The position numbers and the translations under genes are program-made. The notes beneath the pieces were generated by a model. The model was not told the origin of the DNA and searched no databases. It worked only from the letters and a program-made list of their open reading frames with translations. From positions 29,959 through 93,958 of the forward strand of contig NZ_VFTZ01000021.1 in the NCBI RefSeq assembly GCF_006440775.1: a stretch of 64,000 bases of DNA. The letters are read 5' to 3'. Origin of the DNA: Mesorhizobium sp. B2-7-2. GTDB lineage: Bacteria; Pseudomonadota; Alphaproteobacteria; Rhizobiales; Rhizobiaceae. Shown in pieces: positions 8,008 to 16,854 of the stretch. The first letter of the stretch is position 1. Each line of letters starts with the position of its first letter.

Positions 8008-8401
8008 GACTTTTCTAATGGACCTTTGCCCGCCCAAACACCGCCTATAGGTGGTATGCCGGCACCTACAAGCAAGCACAAGCGGAGGAAAACTGCAAAA
8101 ATGTGACAGCTGCCGCCCGCAAAATCGAAAGGAATTCGGCGAGACGGCCTGTACTTCATAGCAGATACGGACTGCTTGCGTTAATTTTTCGTGAGCCCGG
8201 CGTCAACGCCGGAGGCCCGAAGCCGGGGCCTTTCGGAACAGTTCCGGGAAAGCTGCGAGCGGTTTCCGACAGGAATTGCATCAGGACAAGAAAGTAGAGG
8301 GGTCACCGTTCTGTGAAGCGGATGACCCGCGCCAGGAAACGGTAGCCGTGTGTAGAAGCTTGCTTTAAAAGCGTGCTTTCCCACCACCCATGAGGCTGAC
8401 A
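8008..8401. other. lptC-sppA divergent intergenic region with degenerate repeat
   Basis: This 394-base gap holds no convincing gene. Bases 8229-8275 hold a decayed copy of another dispersed palindrome family (GGAACAGTTCCGGGAAAG...GCGGTTTCCGACAGGAATTGC), better preserved at 10285 and 56051. The promoters of lptC and sppA must lie here, but I could not pick convincing boxes. Confidence 0.5.
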
Positions 8402-9358
8402 ATGGCAATGAGAGCCGACGACCTGATCGACCGCCGCCGCTTGCGCCGCAAGCTGACGTTCTGGCGCGTGGTCGCGTTTCTGGTTCTGGCGGCAGCGATC
8501 ATCGCCTTCTCGACCTGGGTCTATGACGACAATTTTACCGGCCGGGCGCTCCCCCACATCGCCAAAGTCAAGATCGAGGGCACCATCACCGAGGACGAGG
8601 AGCTGCTCAAAAGGCTGGAAGCGATCCGCAAGTCGCCGGAGGTAAAGGGCGTCATCCTGTCGATCGATTCGCCGGGAGGCACCACGGTCGGCGGCGAGTC
8701 CACATTCGACGCCGTGCGCAAGCTTGCCGGCGACAAGCCGGTGGTGGCCGAAGTCGGCACGCTGGCGGCATCGGCCGGCTATATGATCGCAAGTGCAGCC
8801 GACCACATCGTCGCCCGCAAGACGTCGATCGTCGGCTCGATCGGCGTGCTGATCCAGTATCCCGACGTCAGCGGTCTCATGGACAAGCTCGGCATCAAGC
8901 TGGAGGAGGTGAAATCGTCGCCGCTCAAGGCTTCGCCCTCGCCCTTCAAGCCGACCAATGACGATGAGCGCGCCATGGTGCGCAAGCTGATCCTCGACAG
9001 CTACGACTGGTTCGTCGGCATCGTCGCCGATCGCCGCAAGATGACGCATGAGCAGGCGCTGGCGCTGGCCGACGGCTCGATCTTCACCGGTCGCCAGGCT
9101 TTGGCCAACCACCTGGTCGACGCCGTCGGCGGCGAGCAGGAGGCGATCGACTGGCTGGCGACGAAGGGCGTGGACAGCAAGCTCAAGGTCGTCGAGTGGA
9201 AGGACAAGGACAGGCGTGGCGGTTTCCTGTTTTCCCAGTCGATGGCAAAAGTGGCGGCCAAGGCGCTCGGCCTGCCGGATGCCGGCGGCGATATCATTCA
9301 CGAACTCGGCGCCGACCGCTTGTTTCTTGACGGTCTCGTTTCGGTCTGGCACCCTTAA
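8402..9358 (+). CDS. sppA: Signal peptide peptidase SppA, short (36 kDa) type
   Basis: Membrane-anchored serine-lysine protease that degrades signal peptides left in the membrane after secretion; 318 residues. One membrane segment lies at about residues 20-42 and the protease domain is periplasmic. SIDSPGGTTVGG forms the oxyanion region, the nucleophile serine is in GTLAASAGYMIAS, and the general-base lysine is in KSSPLKASPSPF, as in single-domain family members. The ATG at 8402 has GAGG six bases upstream. Starts at 8390 and 8408 are possible. It is followed by ihfB, an order also seen in other alphaproteobacteria. Confidence 0.93.
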   Translation: MAMRADDLIDRRRLRRKLTFWRVVAFLVLAAAIIAFSTWVYDDNFTGRALPHIAKVKIEGTITEDEELLKRLEAIRKSPEVKGVILSIDSPGGTTVGGESTFDAVRKLAGDKPVVAEVGTLAASAGYMIASAADHIVARKTSIVGSIGVLIQYPDVSGLMDKLGIKLEEVKSSPLKASPSPFKPTNDDERAMVRKLILDSYDWFVGIVADRRKMTHEQALALADGSIFTGRQALANHLVDAVGGEQEAIDWLATKGVDSKLKVVEWKDKDRRGGFLFSQSMAKVAAKALGLPDAGGDIIHELGADRLFLDGLVSVWHP

Positions 9359-9435
9359 GGTGCCGTTGGGACGAGCCGAAAAAGCAATAAAATCATCCTG
9401 ATAATCGGTTGCAGTGGTTTTACGGGGAATGTTCT

Positions 9436-9720
9436 ATGATCAAATCCGAGCTTGTGCAGATCATTGCTGCACGCAACCCGCACCTTTTCCTGCGCGACGT
9501 CGAAAACATCGTCGGCGCGATCTTTGACGAGATCACCGACGCGCTTGCTGAGGGCAACCGGGTCGAGTTGCGCGGTTTTGGCGCCTTTTCGGTGAAGAAC
9601 CGTCCGGCCCGCACCGGCCGCAACCCGCGCACCGGCGAATCCGTCGAGGTCGAGGAAAAATGGGTGCCGTTCTTCAAGACCGGCAAGGAGTTGCGCGAAA
9701 GGCTGAACGGCGGCAAATAG
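9436..9720 (+). CDS. ihfB: Integration host factor subunit beta
   Basis: DNA-bending nucleoid protein that acts as a dimer with IhfA; among other roles it supports sigma-54 promoters by looping DNA. 94 residues, the standard length. The HU/IHF fold is complete, with MIKSELVQIIAARNPHL at the start, RVELRGFGAFSV in the middle and the DNA-intercalating arm RTGRNPRTGESVEV. The start at 9436 has GGGGAA upstream. It lies 77 bases after sppA and could share its transcript. Confidence 0.95.
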   Translation: MIKSELVQIIAARNPHLFLRDVENIVGAIFDEITDALAEGNRVELRGFGAFSVKNRPARTGRNPRTGESVEVEEKWVPFFKTGKELRERLNGGK

Positions 9721-9761
9721 GCGCCGGGCGGCGGGTCGAAACGGCATCTTGGCGCCTAAAG

Positions 9762-9806
9762 GCATGTCTCCCGAAAGTGGAGACCGGTTTCGGGACAAGG
9801 ACATGC
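9762..9806. repeat. Short dispersed palindrome, family B copy 3
   Basis: The best preserved copy of the family. GCATGTC (9762-9768) and GACATGC (9800-9806) bound a core CCCGAAAGTGG-AGACCGGTTTCGGG. It lies between ihfB and the LapA-like gene. Confidence 0.8.
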
Positions 9807-9837
9807 GCGCTTCAAGAAGCCTCTCCATGGAGATTTG

Positions 9838-10170
9838 ATGTTCAATCGCTTCATCCTCGTCGTGGTCTTCGTGCCGCTGGCCGTCATCCTGATCGCGCTC
9901 GCCGTCGCCAATCGCGGCCCTGTCGCCTTCACGGTCGATCCATTTCATCCCGGCAATCCCGCGCTGACGCTGAGCCTGCCGCTTTTCATCTTCCTGTTCC
10001 TGGCCTTGGCCATCGGCATGGTCGTCGGAAGCCTGGCCACCTGGGTGAAGCAGGGGCGCTATCGCAAGCTCGCGCGCCAGCGCGGCCTCGAGGCGGAAAA
10101 CCTGCGCCAGGCGGTGAGCCCCGCGCCCGTGGCGCCCAAGGGACCGGCGCTGCCCAGCCCGACGAACTAA
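9838..10170 (+). CDS. LapA-domain (DUF1049) membrane protein
   Basis: Small inner-membrane protein of 110 residues with two hydrophobic segments (about residues 4-23 and 44-68), typical of LapA (YciS-like, DUF1049) proteins. In enterobacteria the relatives LapA and LapB act in lipopolysaccharide assembly and LpxC turnover; whether that holds here is unknown. The second half is a cytoplasmic tail rich in Arg, Ala and Pro. The first codon of the longer frame is TTG at 9835; the ATG at 9838 is preferred. It follows ihfB, as in many alphaproteobacteria. Confidence 0.8.
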   Translation: MFNRFILVVVFVPLAVILIALAVANRGPVAFTVDPFHPGNPALTLSLPLFIFLFLALAIGMVVGSLATWVKQGRYRKLARQRGLEAENLRQAVSPAPVAPKGPALPSPTN

Positions 10171-10216
10171 TGCATGTCGCCAGAAGTGCGCCGCGGTTCT
10201 CGGACAACGACATGCA
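10171..10216. repeat. Short dispersed palindrome, family B copy 4
   Basis: TGCATGTCG (10171-10179) and CGACATGCA (10208-10216) bound a diverged core. It begins directly at the stop codon of the LapA-like gene. Confidence 0.75.
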
Positions 10217-10229
10217 TCAAAACAAAGAT

Positions 10230-10322
10230 TTAAAGCGCGTCGCCTGAATCCGTTTCAGCGCGGCGCGCTTTAGCAACTCCAGGCAAAGTGCGTAGCGGTT
10301 TTCCGTCCGGAATTGCGTAGAA
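10230..10322. repeat. Two adjacent dispersed palindromic repeats
   Basis: The first part is an inverted AAAGCGCGTCGC / GCGGCGCGCTTT pair (about 10232-10273). The second holds CCAGGCAAAGTGCGTAGCGG and TTTTCCGTCCGGAATTGCG (about 10277-10318), a copy of the family at 8229 and 56051. They fill the gap before the ornithine cyclodeaminase homologue. Confidence 0.65.
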
Positions 10323-10359
10323 GATAGTCGAGCGTCATTTCGACACCAAGGAGCTCTCA

Positions 10360-11322
10360 ATGCTGACCATTTCGGCCGCGGAGGTCGACCGCGCGCTGAC
10401 CTTTCCGGGCCTTGTCGAGACGCTGCGCACCGCCTTCCGCGATGGCGCCGTGCAGCCGGTTCGCCACCATCATGGCGTCGAACGGCCGGACGGCGCCGCC
10501 TCGACCCTGCTTTTGATGCCGGCCTGGACCGACTTCAACGCCGCCGGCACCTCTTCGGGAGGCCATATCGGCGTCAAGATCGTCACCGTGTCGCCGGACA
10601 ACAACGCCATCGGCAAGCCGGCGGTCATGGGCCTTTATCTTTTGCTCGACGGCGTCACCGGCGAGCCGCAGGCGCTGATCGACGGCCAAAGGCTGACCCA
10701 ATGGCGCACCGCCTGCGCATCCGCGCTTGCCGCCTCCTATCTCGCGCGCAGGGATGCCTCTCGGCTTCTGGTGATCGGCGCCGGCGCGCTGTCGCCCTTC
10801 CTTGCCAAGGCGCATTCGGCGGTCAGGCCGATCACATCCATCCGTATCTGGAACCGCACGCCGGCCAATGCCGAAAAGGTGGCCGCCGCCTTGCGCGCCG
10901 AAGGCCTTCCGGCAAATGCCGCCGGCGATCTCGACGCGGAGCTCGCCGAGGCTGACATCGTCGCCTCCGCGACCATCACGAACACGCCGCTGGTCAAGGG
11001 CGCGCTGCTGAAACCGGGCGCCCATGTCGATCTCGTCGGCGGCTTCACGCCGACGATGCGCGAAAGCGATGATGACGCCATTGCCCGTGCCCGCGTCTAT
11101 GTCGACACCCGCGCCGGCGCCACCAAGGAAGCCGGCGACATCGTCCAGCCGCTGGCCTCCGGCGTGCTGAAGCCGGAAGCGATCGTCGCCGACCTGCACG
11201 AGCTCGCCCGCGGCGAGAAACAGGGCCGGCAAACCGACGACGAGATCACGCTGTTCAAGTCGGTTGGCGCAGCACTTGAGGATCTCGCCGCCGGCATCGC
11301 CGTTTACAAGGCGCTCAAATAG
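10360..11322 (+). CDS. Ornithine cyclodeaminase / mu-crystallin family protein
   Basis: NAD(P)-dependent enzyme of the ornithine cyclodeaminase family, 320 residues. Members convert ornithine to proline with loss of ammonia, or act as alanine dehydrogenase, ketimine reductase or lysine cyclodeaminase. The N-terminal substrate domain carries [16 protein letters not shown] and the segment [17 protein letters not shown]. The Rossmann fold starts at [12 protein letters not shown] and continues with [15 protein letters not shown]. The start has AAGGAG upstream. The exact reaction cannot be assigned without the active-site comparison. Confidence 0.85.
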
Positions 11323-11335
11323 GCCGTAGGGATCG

Positions 11336-11782
<447 letters not shown>

Positions 11783-11852
11783 ATCTGATCTCCAAAGTGT
11801 CTGAACCTTGGAGACAATACGCGGACCTGCTGTCAGATTCTGGCAGCAGCGA

Positions 11853-12563
11853 TCAGCCGGAAGCGTCTTTCGCTCCATTTTGGCCCGGCGCATCGAGGGT
11901 TGCCCGCCACTCTTTGAGCATCGCCTGGCGGCGGCGCGGGTAGCGGATGTCTGTGGCTGTCAGGCCGGACATCCGGTCGGCGCGGAAGTGCCGGAAATCC
12001 TGGCGCGTTTCGCACCACGCCACCATCACCCGCACCTTGTCGAAGAAGGCGAGCGCGAACGGCCAGACCAGACGCTTCGATGCCGCTCCCCCGGCGTCAC
12101 GGTAAAGGAAGCCAAGCTTGCGCTCGTCGCGGATCGCCTGCCGCACGATGCCGAGGTCGACCGCTTCGGCATTTTCCGAGCGCGGCCCGACGAGCAGTGT
12201 CGTAGCGTCGAGATCGTCGCGCAGATCATCCGGCAGCACCGCAGCGATCTTGGCCAGCGCATCCGCCGCGGCGGCCGCCAGCCTTTTGTCCGGCTGCTTC
12301 GCCACCCAGCGCGAGCCGAGCACGATCGCCTCGATCTCCTCGTCGGTGAACATCAGCGGCGGCAGCATGAAGCCGGGCTTCAGCACATAACCAAGCCCCG
12401 CCTCGCCTTCGATCGGCGCGCCCTGCCCCTGCAGCGTCGCGATGTCGCGATAGAGGGTGCGGATCGAGACGCCGATTGCACCCGCAAGCGTGCGGCCGCT
12501 CACCGGCCGACGATGGCGGCGAAGGATCTGGACGAGATCGAGCAAGCGGGCTGAACGGGACAT
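11853..12563 (-). CDS. YafY-like HTH/WYL-domain transcriptional regulator
   Basis: DNA-binding regulator of 236 residues. A DeoR-type winged helix spans about residues 1-60 (LLDLVQILRRHRRPVSGRTL, then VSIRTLYRDIATLQGQGAPI). A WYL domain follows, probable sensor of a small ligand or nucleic acid; the WYL triplet is not exact here (KLGFLYRDAG). YafY-type regulators often sit next to a VOC protein gene, as here, 71 bases upstream on the same strand, so the pair is likely a unit. No operator could be picked out. Confidence 0.88.
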   Translation of the reverse strand: MSRSARLLDLVQILRRHRRPVSGRTLAGAIGVSIRTLYRDIATLQGQGAPIEGEAGLGYVLKPGFMLPPLMFTDEEIEAIVLGSRWVAKQPDKRLAAAAADALAKIAAVLPDDLRDDLDATTLLVGPRSENAEAVDLGIVRQAIRDERKLGFLYRDAGGAASKRLVWPFALAFFDKVRVMVAWCETRQDFRHFRADRMSGLTATDIRYPRRRQAMLKEWRATLDAPGQNGAKDASG

Positions 12564-12664
12564 TGATTTGTCATCAGGTACGATCGATCATAGAGCCGGG
12601 GCGCACATCGCGGCAAGCGACCTGATGCCAAGGAACGCCTGCGTCCCATCCTCGTTGTCCCCCA

Positions 12665-13150
12665 ATGGAGATGCGCGGGACCCTGCTGTTCTGGGCGGTT
12701 CTGACCGCCTTCGTCGCGGCCCTCAGCCTTGGACCGTCCTTTGCCCATGTGCTGGAATCGCTGCCCAGGCTAACGAAATGGTCGCCGGCGCTCTGGCGCG
12801 AGGCGACGGTCTTCAACGGTCAATTTCTGCTCTTTGCCGTCGTCGGAGCGCCGCTCGATATAGCGGCGATCCTGTGCCCAGCGTTTCTCGCATGGATGCT
12901 GCGCGGCCAAGCTGGGGCGTTCGGCTTCGTGCTCGCCGCCACACTGCTTTATGCCGTCTCGCTGGCGCTCTGGTTCGGACTGGTCAAACCGGCCAACGAC
13001 ATTCTCGCGACCTGGGCGCCCGGACCGATCCCGGACAATTTCGAGGCCGTCCGGCTGCGTTGGGAGACCGGCCACATGGCGGTGGCCGCGGCGAAGGCGC
13101 TTGGCTTCATTTCGCTTTGTTTCGGCCTGCTCGGCGTCCGGCATGGTTGA
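12665..13150 (+). CDS. DUF1772-like four-helix membrane protein
   Basis: Integral membrane protein of 161 residues with about four hydrophobic segments (around residues 5-27, 53-73, 80-103 and 135-157). Its layout and the late NFEAVRLRWETGHM segment resemble DUF1772/anthrone-oxygenase-like membrane proteins. No function is assigned. There is no strong ribosome binding site before the ATG at 12665; an in-frame ATG at 12671 is an alternative. It stands alone between the WYL regulator and the methyltransferase gene. Confidence 0.65.
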   Translation: MEMRGTLLFWAVLTAFVAALSLGPSFAHVLESLPRLTKWSPALWREATVFNGQFLLFAVVGAPLDIAAILCPAFLAWMLRGQAGAFGFVLAATLLYAVSLALWFGLVKPANDILATWAPGPIPDNFEAVRLRWETGHMAVAAAKALGFISLCFGLLGVRHG

Positions 13151-13238
13151 TGACAGCACCATTGAATGAGCCGGGCTTTGTTGCGCCGGTGGGCTGAGCT
13201 GTGGCAGAAGCGGGCCGAACCGCCGGAGATGACCCTTC

Positions 13239-14324
13239 TTGAAATCTTTTCGCGACAAACGCCGCGATGGCCGCCGCCCGCATCCCGCAAGGGCGGAACA
13301 GCCCCGCCCGCGTGATGCGTTCGCGGCCGGACGGCAGCAGGCCGCACCTGCCGAGCGCCGTGAAACGAAGTCGGCGGAGCGGCAGGAAGCCAAGCCGGCG
13401 CCGCGCGTGCTTGCGCGCCGCGAAGGCGCGTTGCCCGCCGAGCGCCTGCCATTGATCCTCGAAGTCGCGCCCAACGCCGATTACGCCCTGCTGGACAGCG
13501 GCGCCGGCGAGAAGCTCGAGCAATACGGCCCGTACCGCATCGTGCGCCCCGAGGGCCAGGCGATCTGGCAGCGAGCCCTTCCGGCGAAGGAATGGGAGCG
13601 CGCGGACGCCATCTTCACCGGCGACACCGACGAGGAAGGCATCGGCCGCTGGCGGTTTCCCAAAACGCCGCTCGGCGAGACCTGGCCGATGAAGCATGAC
13701 GGCATCGATTATCTCGGCCGCTTCACCTCGTTTCGCCATGTCGGCGTCTTCCCGGAGCAGGCGTCGCATTGGGACCATATGGCCGGGCTGATCGCGTCGG
13801 CGAGACGCCCGGTCAAGGTGCTTAACCTGTTCGGCTATACCGGCCTCGCCTCGCTGGTGGCGGCCCGCGCCGGCGCCGAGGTCACCCATGTCGATGCCTC
13901 GAAGAAGGCGATCGGCTGGGCGCGCGAGAACCAGGAGATGGCCGGCCTTGCCGACAAGCCGATCCGCTGGATCGTCGAGGACGCGATGAAATTCGCCGAG
14001 CGCGAGGAACGCCGCGGCAGCCGCTACGACATCGTGCTGTTCGACCCGCCGGCCTATGGCCGCGGCCCCAAGGGCGAGGTCTGGCAATTGTTCGAGGACC
14101 TGCCGGGGCTCACCGACCTTTGCCGCTCGATCCTGACGCCGAAACCGCTGGCTGTCGTTCTCACCGCCTATTCGATCCGCGCTTCCTTCTTCGCCATCCA
14201 CGCGCTGATGCGCGACACCTTCGCCGGCATGGGCGGCACGGTCGAATCCGGCGAGCTGATCATTCGCGAGAAATCCGCCGGCCGCGCGCTGTCGACCTCG
14301 CTGTTCTCGCGCTGGGTGGCTTGA
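13239..14324 (+). CDS. Class I SAM-dependent methyltransferase (RlmI/RlmK-like)
   Basis: Probable 23S rRNA cytosine/guanine methyltransferase of the COG1092 type, 361 residues. The first 55 residues are Arg-, Ala- and Glu-rich and likely disordered or RNA-binding. The SAM-binding motif is VLNLFGYTGLASLVAARAGA, followed by the acidic loop VTHVDASKKAIGWARENQEM and the catalytic-type DPPAYGRG. The start is a TTG at 13239 with GGAG about ten bases upstream. It directly abuts the SpoU-type RNA methyltransferase gene, so both probably act on ribosomal or transfer RNA. The exact target base is not assigned. Confidence 0.85.
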   Translation: MKSFRDKRRDGRRPHPARAEQPRPRDAFAAGRQQAAPAERRETKSAERQEAKPAPRVLARREGALPAERLPLILEVAPNADYALLDSGAGEKLEQYGPYRIVRPEGQAIWQRALPAKEWERADAIFTGDTDEEGIGRWRFPKTPLGETWPMKHDGIDYLGRFTSFRHVGVFPEQASHWDHMAGLIASARRPVKVLNLFGYTGLASLVAARAGAEVTHVDASKKAIGWARENQEMAGLADKPIRWIVEDAMKFAEREERRGSRYDIVLFDPPAYGRGPKGEVWQLFEDLPGLTDLCRSILTPKPLAVVLTAYSIRASFFAIHALMRDTFAGMGGTVESGELIIREKSAGRALSTSLFSRWVA

Positions 14325-15185
14325 ATGACGGCACATGACGGCGCTCGCCCTGTCGGGCAGGTCAAGGAAGTCACCAGCCTTGCCAATCCCCTGGTCAAGG
14401 ACATCAAGGCGCTGGCGCTCAAGAAATTCCGCGACCAGCAGAACGCCTTCATGGCCGAGGGCCTGAAGCTGGTCATCGATGCCCTCGACCTCGGCTGGTC
14501 GATCAGGACCTTGGTCTTCGCCAAGGCCGGACTCGGCAACCCGGCCGTCGAAAAGGTCGCCGCGCGGACCGTCGCCGCCGGCGGCATGGTGCTCGAGGTT
14601 TCCGAAAAGGTGCTCGCTGCCATCACCCGCCGCGAGAACCCGCAAATGGTGGTCGGCGTCTTCGCGCAGCAGACCGTACCGCTGAAGGACATCCGCGCCA
14701 GGGACGGTGATGTTTGGGTCGCGCTCGACCGGGTGCGCGACCCCGGCAATCTCGGCACCGTGATCCGCACCGTCGACGCGGTCGGCGCCAAAGGCGTCAT
14801 CCTGGTCGGCGACACCACCGACCCATTCTCGCTGGAGACGGTGCGCGCCACCATGGGCTCGATTTTCGCCGTGCCGGTCGCCAGGGCGACCGAGCAGGCC
14901 TTTCTCGCTTGGCGCCGCGATTTCTCCGGCCTTGTCGCCGGAACCCATCTCAAGGGCGCGGTCGACTATCGCTCGGTCGATTTCTCCAGGGGGCCGGTCT
15001 TGCTGCTGATGGGCAACGAGCAGCAGGGCCTGCCGGACAGTCTCGCTGAAAGCTGCGACCGGCTGCTCAGAATTCCCCAGGCAGGCCGGGCCGATTCGCT
15101 CAATCTGGCGGTCGCCACCGGTGTGATGTTGTTCGAGATCCGGCGTGGCGCGTTGAAGCTCGAGCCTGCCAACGACATCCGATGA
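14325..15185 (+). CDS. TrmH/SpoU-family RNA 2'-O-methyltransferase
   Basis: Knotted SPOUT methyltransferase that methylates ribose 2'-OH in tRNA or rRNA; 286 residues. An N-terminal substrate-binding domain (SLANPLVKDIKALALKKF) is followed by the catalytic domain with motif 1 DRVRDPGNLGTVIRT, motif 2 VLLLMGNEQQGL and motif 3 SLNLAVATGVMLFE. The ATG starts right after the stop codon of the preceding methyltransferase, so the two are translationally linked, and lspA follows after 10 bases. Confidence 0.92.
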   Translation: MTAHDGARPVGQVKEVTSLANPLVKDIKALALKKFRDQQNAFMAEGLKLVIDALDLGWSIRTLVFAKAGLGNPAVEKVAARTVAAGGMVLEVSEKVLAAITRRENPQMVVGVFAQQTVPLKDIRARDGDVWVALDRVRDPGNLGTVIRTVDAVGAKGVILVGDTTDPFSLETVRATMGSIFAVPVARATEQAFLAWRRDFSGLVAGTHLKGAVDYRSVDFSRGPVLLLMGNEQQGLPDSLAESCDRLLRIPQAGRADSLNLAVATGVMLFEIRRGALKLEPANDIR

Positions 15186-15195
15186 GGACCGCCAA

Positions 15196-15684
15196 ATGAA
15201 ATCCTGGTCCCCTTACGTCGTGCTGGTCGTCGTCGCCATCGCGCTCGACCAGTGGGTCAAGCAGCTGGTCGAGAACGGTCTCGCCTTTCAGGAGAAGCTC
15301 GATCTGCTGCCGTTCCTGGCGCTGTTCCGCACCTACAACACCGGCATCGCTTTCTCGATGTTCCAGTCCTTCGGCGATACCGGCCTGGTGGTCATCGCCG
15401 TGCTGGTCGTCGCCTTCGTGCTCTATCTCGCCACGCGCACGCCCGCCGGCTATGTCGTCGCTCGTATCGGCTTTGCGCTGATCATCGGCGGTGCGCTCGG
15501 CAACCTCATCGACCGTGCCGTCTACGGTCACGTCATCGACTACATCCTGTTCCACACGCCCGTCTGGTCCTTCGCGGTCTTCAATCTCGCCGACGCCTTC
15601 ATCTCGGTCGGCGCGGCGCTTGTCGTCTTCGACGAGCTGATCGGCTGGCGGCGCGAAGCCAAGTCCCAGGACCTTGGCAATTGA
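15196..15684 (+). CDS. lspA: Lipoprotein signal peptidase (signal peptidase II)
   Basis: Inner-membrane aspartyl protease that removes signal peptides from diacylglyceryl-prolipoproteins; 162 residues with four membrane helices. The family boxes are present: IALDQWVKQLV, FRTYNTGIAFSM, and the catalytic aspartates in GNLIDRAVYGHVIDYI and VFNLADAFISVG. The start at 15196 follows GAGGACCGCCAA. It is the third gene of a tight run with two RNA methyltransferase genes. It is the target class of globomycin. Confidence 0.96.
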   Translation: MKSWSPYVVLVVVAIALDQWVKQLVENGLAFQEKLDLLPFLALFRTYNTGIAFSMFQSFGDTGLVVIAVLVVAFVLYLATRTPAGYVVARIGFALIIGGALGNLIDRAVYGHVIDYILFHTPVWSFAVFNLADAFISVGAALVVFDELIGWRREAKSQDLGN

Positions 15685-15739
15685 CCTCACGCTGTTGAAA
15701 CAGCAGACTTCCTCATCAGCCAGAGGCGAGGAGAAAATC

Positions 15740-16729
15740 ATGCCCGACACCTTCAAAGCCATCCTCGTTTCGCGCGATGCGGACAAGAAGCAGTCCGTCG
15801 ATGTCGTCGACCTCACCGAGGCCGACCTGATGGAAGGCGACGTCACCATCGCCGTCGAGGCGACGACGGTGAACTACAAGGACGGGCTCGCCATCACCGG
15901 CAAGGCGCCGGTCGTGCGCCGCTGGCCGCTGGTTCCAGGCATCGATTTCGCCGGCACCGTGATCTCCTCCTCGCATGCCGACTGGCGCAAGGGGGACAAG
16001 GTGATCCTCAACGGCTGGGGCGTCGGCGAGACGCATTACGGCGCCTATGCCGGCCGCGCCCGCGTCAAGGGCGACTGGCTGGTGCCGCTGCCCGAGGGCA
16101 TGAGCGCGCATGATGCGATGGCTGTCGGCACCGCGGGCTACACGGCAATGCTCTCGGTCATGGCGCTGGAGCGGCACGGCATCGTGCCGGACCGCGGTCC
16201 CGTGGTGGTGACGGGCGCTGCCGGCGGCGTCGGCTCGGTCGCCATCTCGATCCTGTCGAGCCTCGGCTACCATGTCATCGCCTCGACCGGCCGCAACGCC
16301 GAGAGCCCCTATCTGATCGACCTTGGCGCGGCCGAGGTGATCTCGCGCGAGGAGCTCAGCCAGCCCGCGAAACCGCTCGCCAAGGAGCGCTGGGCAGGCG
16401 GCGTCGACTCGGTCGGCAGCCATACCTTGGCCAATGTGCTGTCGATGACCTCCTATGGCGGCGCGATCGCCGCTTGCGGCCTGGCCGGCGGCATGGACCT
16501 GCCGGGAAGCGTCGCGCCCTTCATCCTGCGCGGCGTCTCGCTGCTGGGCATCGATTCGGTGATGGCGCCGAAACCGGTACGCCTCGAGGCATGGCGCCGC
16601 ATCGGCACCGACCTCGATTCCAAGAAGCTGTCGACTTTGTCGCGCACGATCGGTTTCGACGGCATTGTCGCTGCCGCGCGCGATATCGTCGAGGGCAAGA
16701 TCAGGGGTCGCGTCGTCGTCGACATGTAG
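15740..16729 (+). CDS. Acrylyl-CoA reductase-like MDR oxidoreductase (YhdH/AcuI type)
   Basis: NADPH-dependent medium-chain dehydrogenase/reductase without zinc ligands, 329 residues. YhdH/AcuI proteins reduce acrylyl-CoA to propionyl-CoA, which protects against this toxic electrophile. Supporting segments are MPDTFKAILVSRDADKKQSV at the start, TTVNYKDGLAITGKAPVVRR, and the nucleotide site VVVTGAAGGVGSVAI. The ATG at 15740 has GAGGCGAGGAG upstream; the longer frame to 15674 overlaps lspA and is rejected. It may be the last gene of the lspA run. Confidence 0.87.
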   Translation: MPDTFKAILVSRDADKKQSVDVVDLTEADLMEGDVTIAVEATTVNYKDGLAITGKAPVVRRWPLVPGIDFAGTVISSSHADWRKGDKVILNGWGVGETHYGAYAGRARVKGDWLVPLPEGMSAHDAMAVGTAGYTAMLSVMALERHGIVPDRGPVVVTGAAGGVGSVAISILSSLGYHVIASTGRNAESPYLIDLGAAEVISREELSQPAKPLAKERWAGGVDSVGSHTLANVLSMTSYGGAIAACGLAGGMDLPGSVAPFILRGVSLLGIDSVMAPKPVRLEAWRRIGTDLDSKKLSTLSRTIGFDGIVAAARDIVEGKIRGRVVVDM

Positions 16730-16854
16730 CTGGCAACGACCTCGTGAAGCTACGGTTTCGCCCGCGCATGCGGGCGGTCGGAATCCGCGCGATTCGCTAA
16801 AATTCGAACGATCCCTCCCAGCCTTCCATAATTTCTGTCTGGCATGGTCTGCGC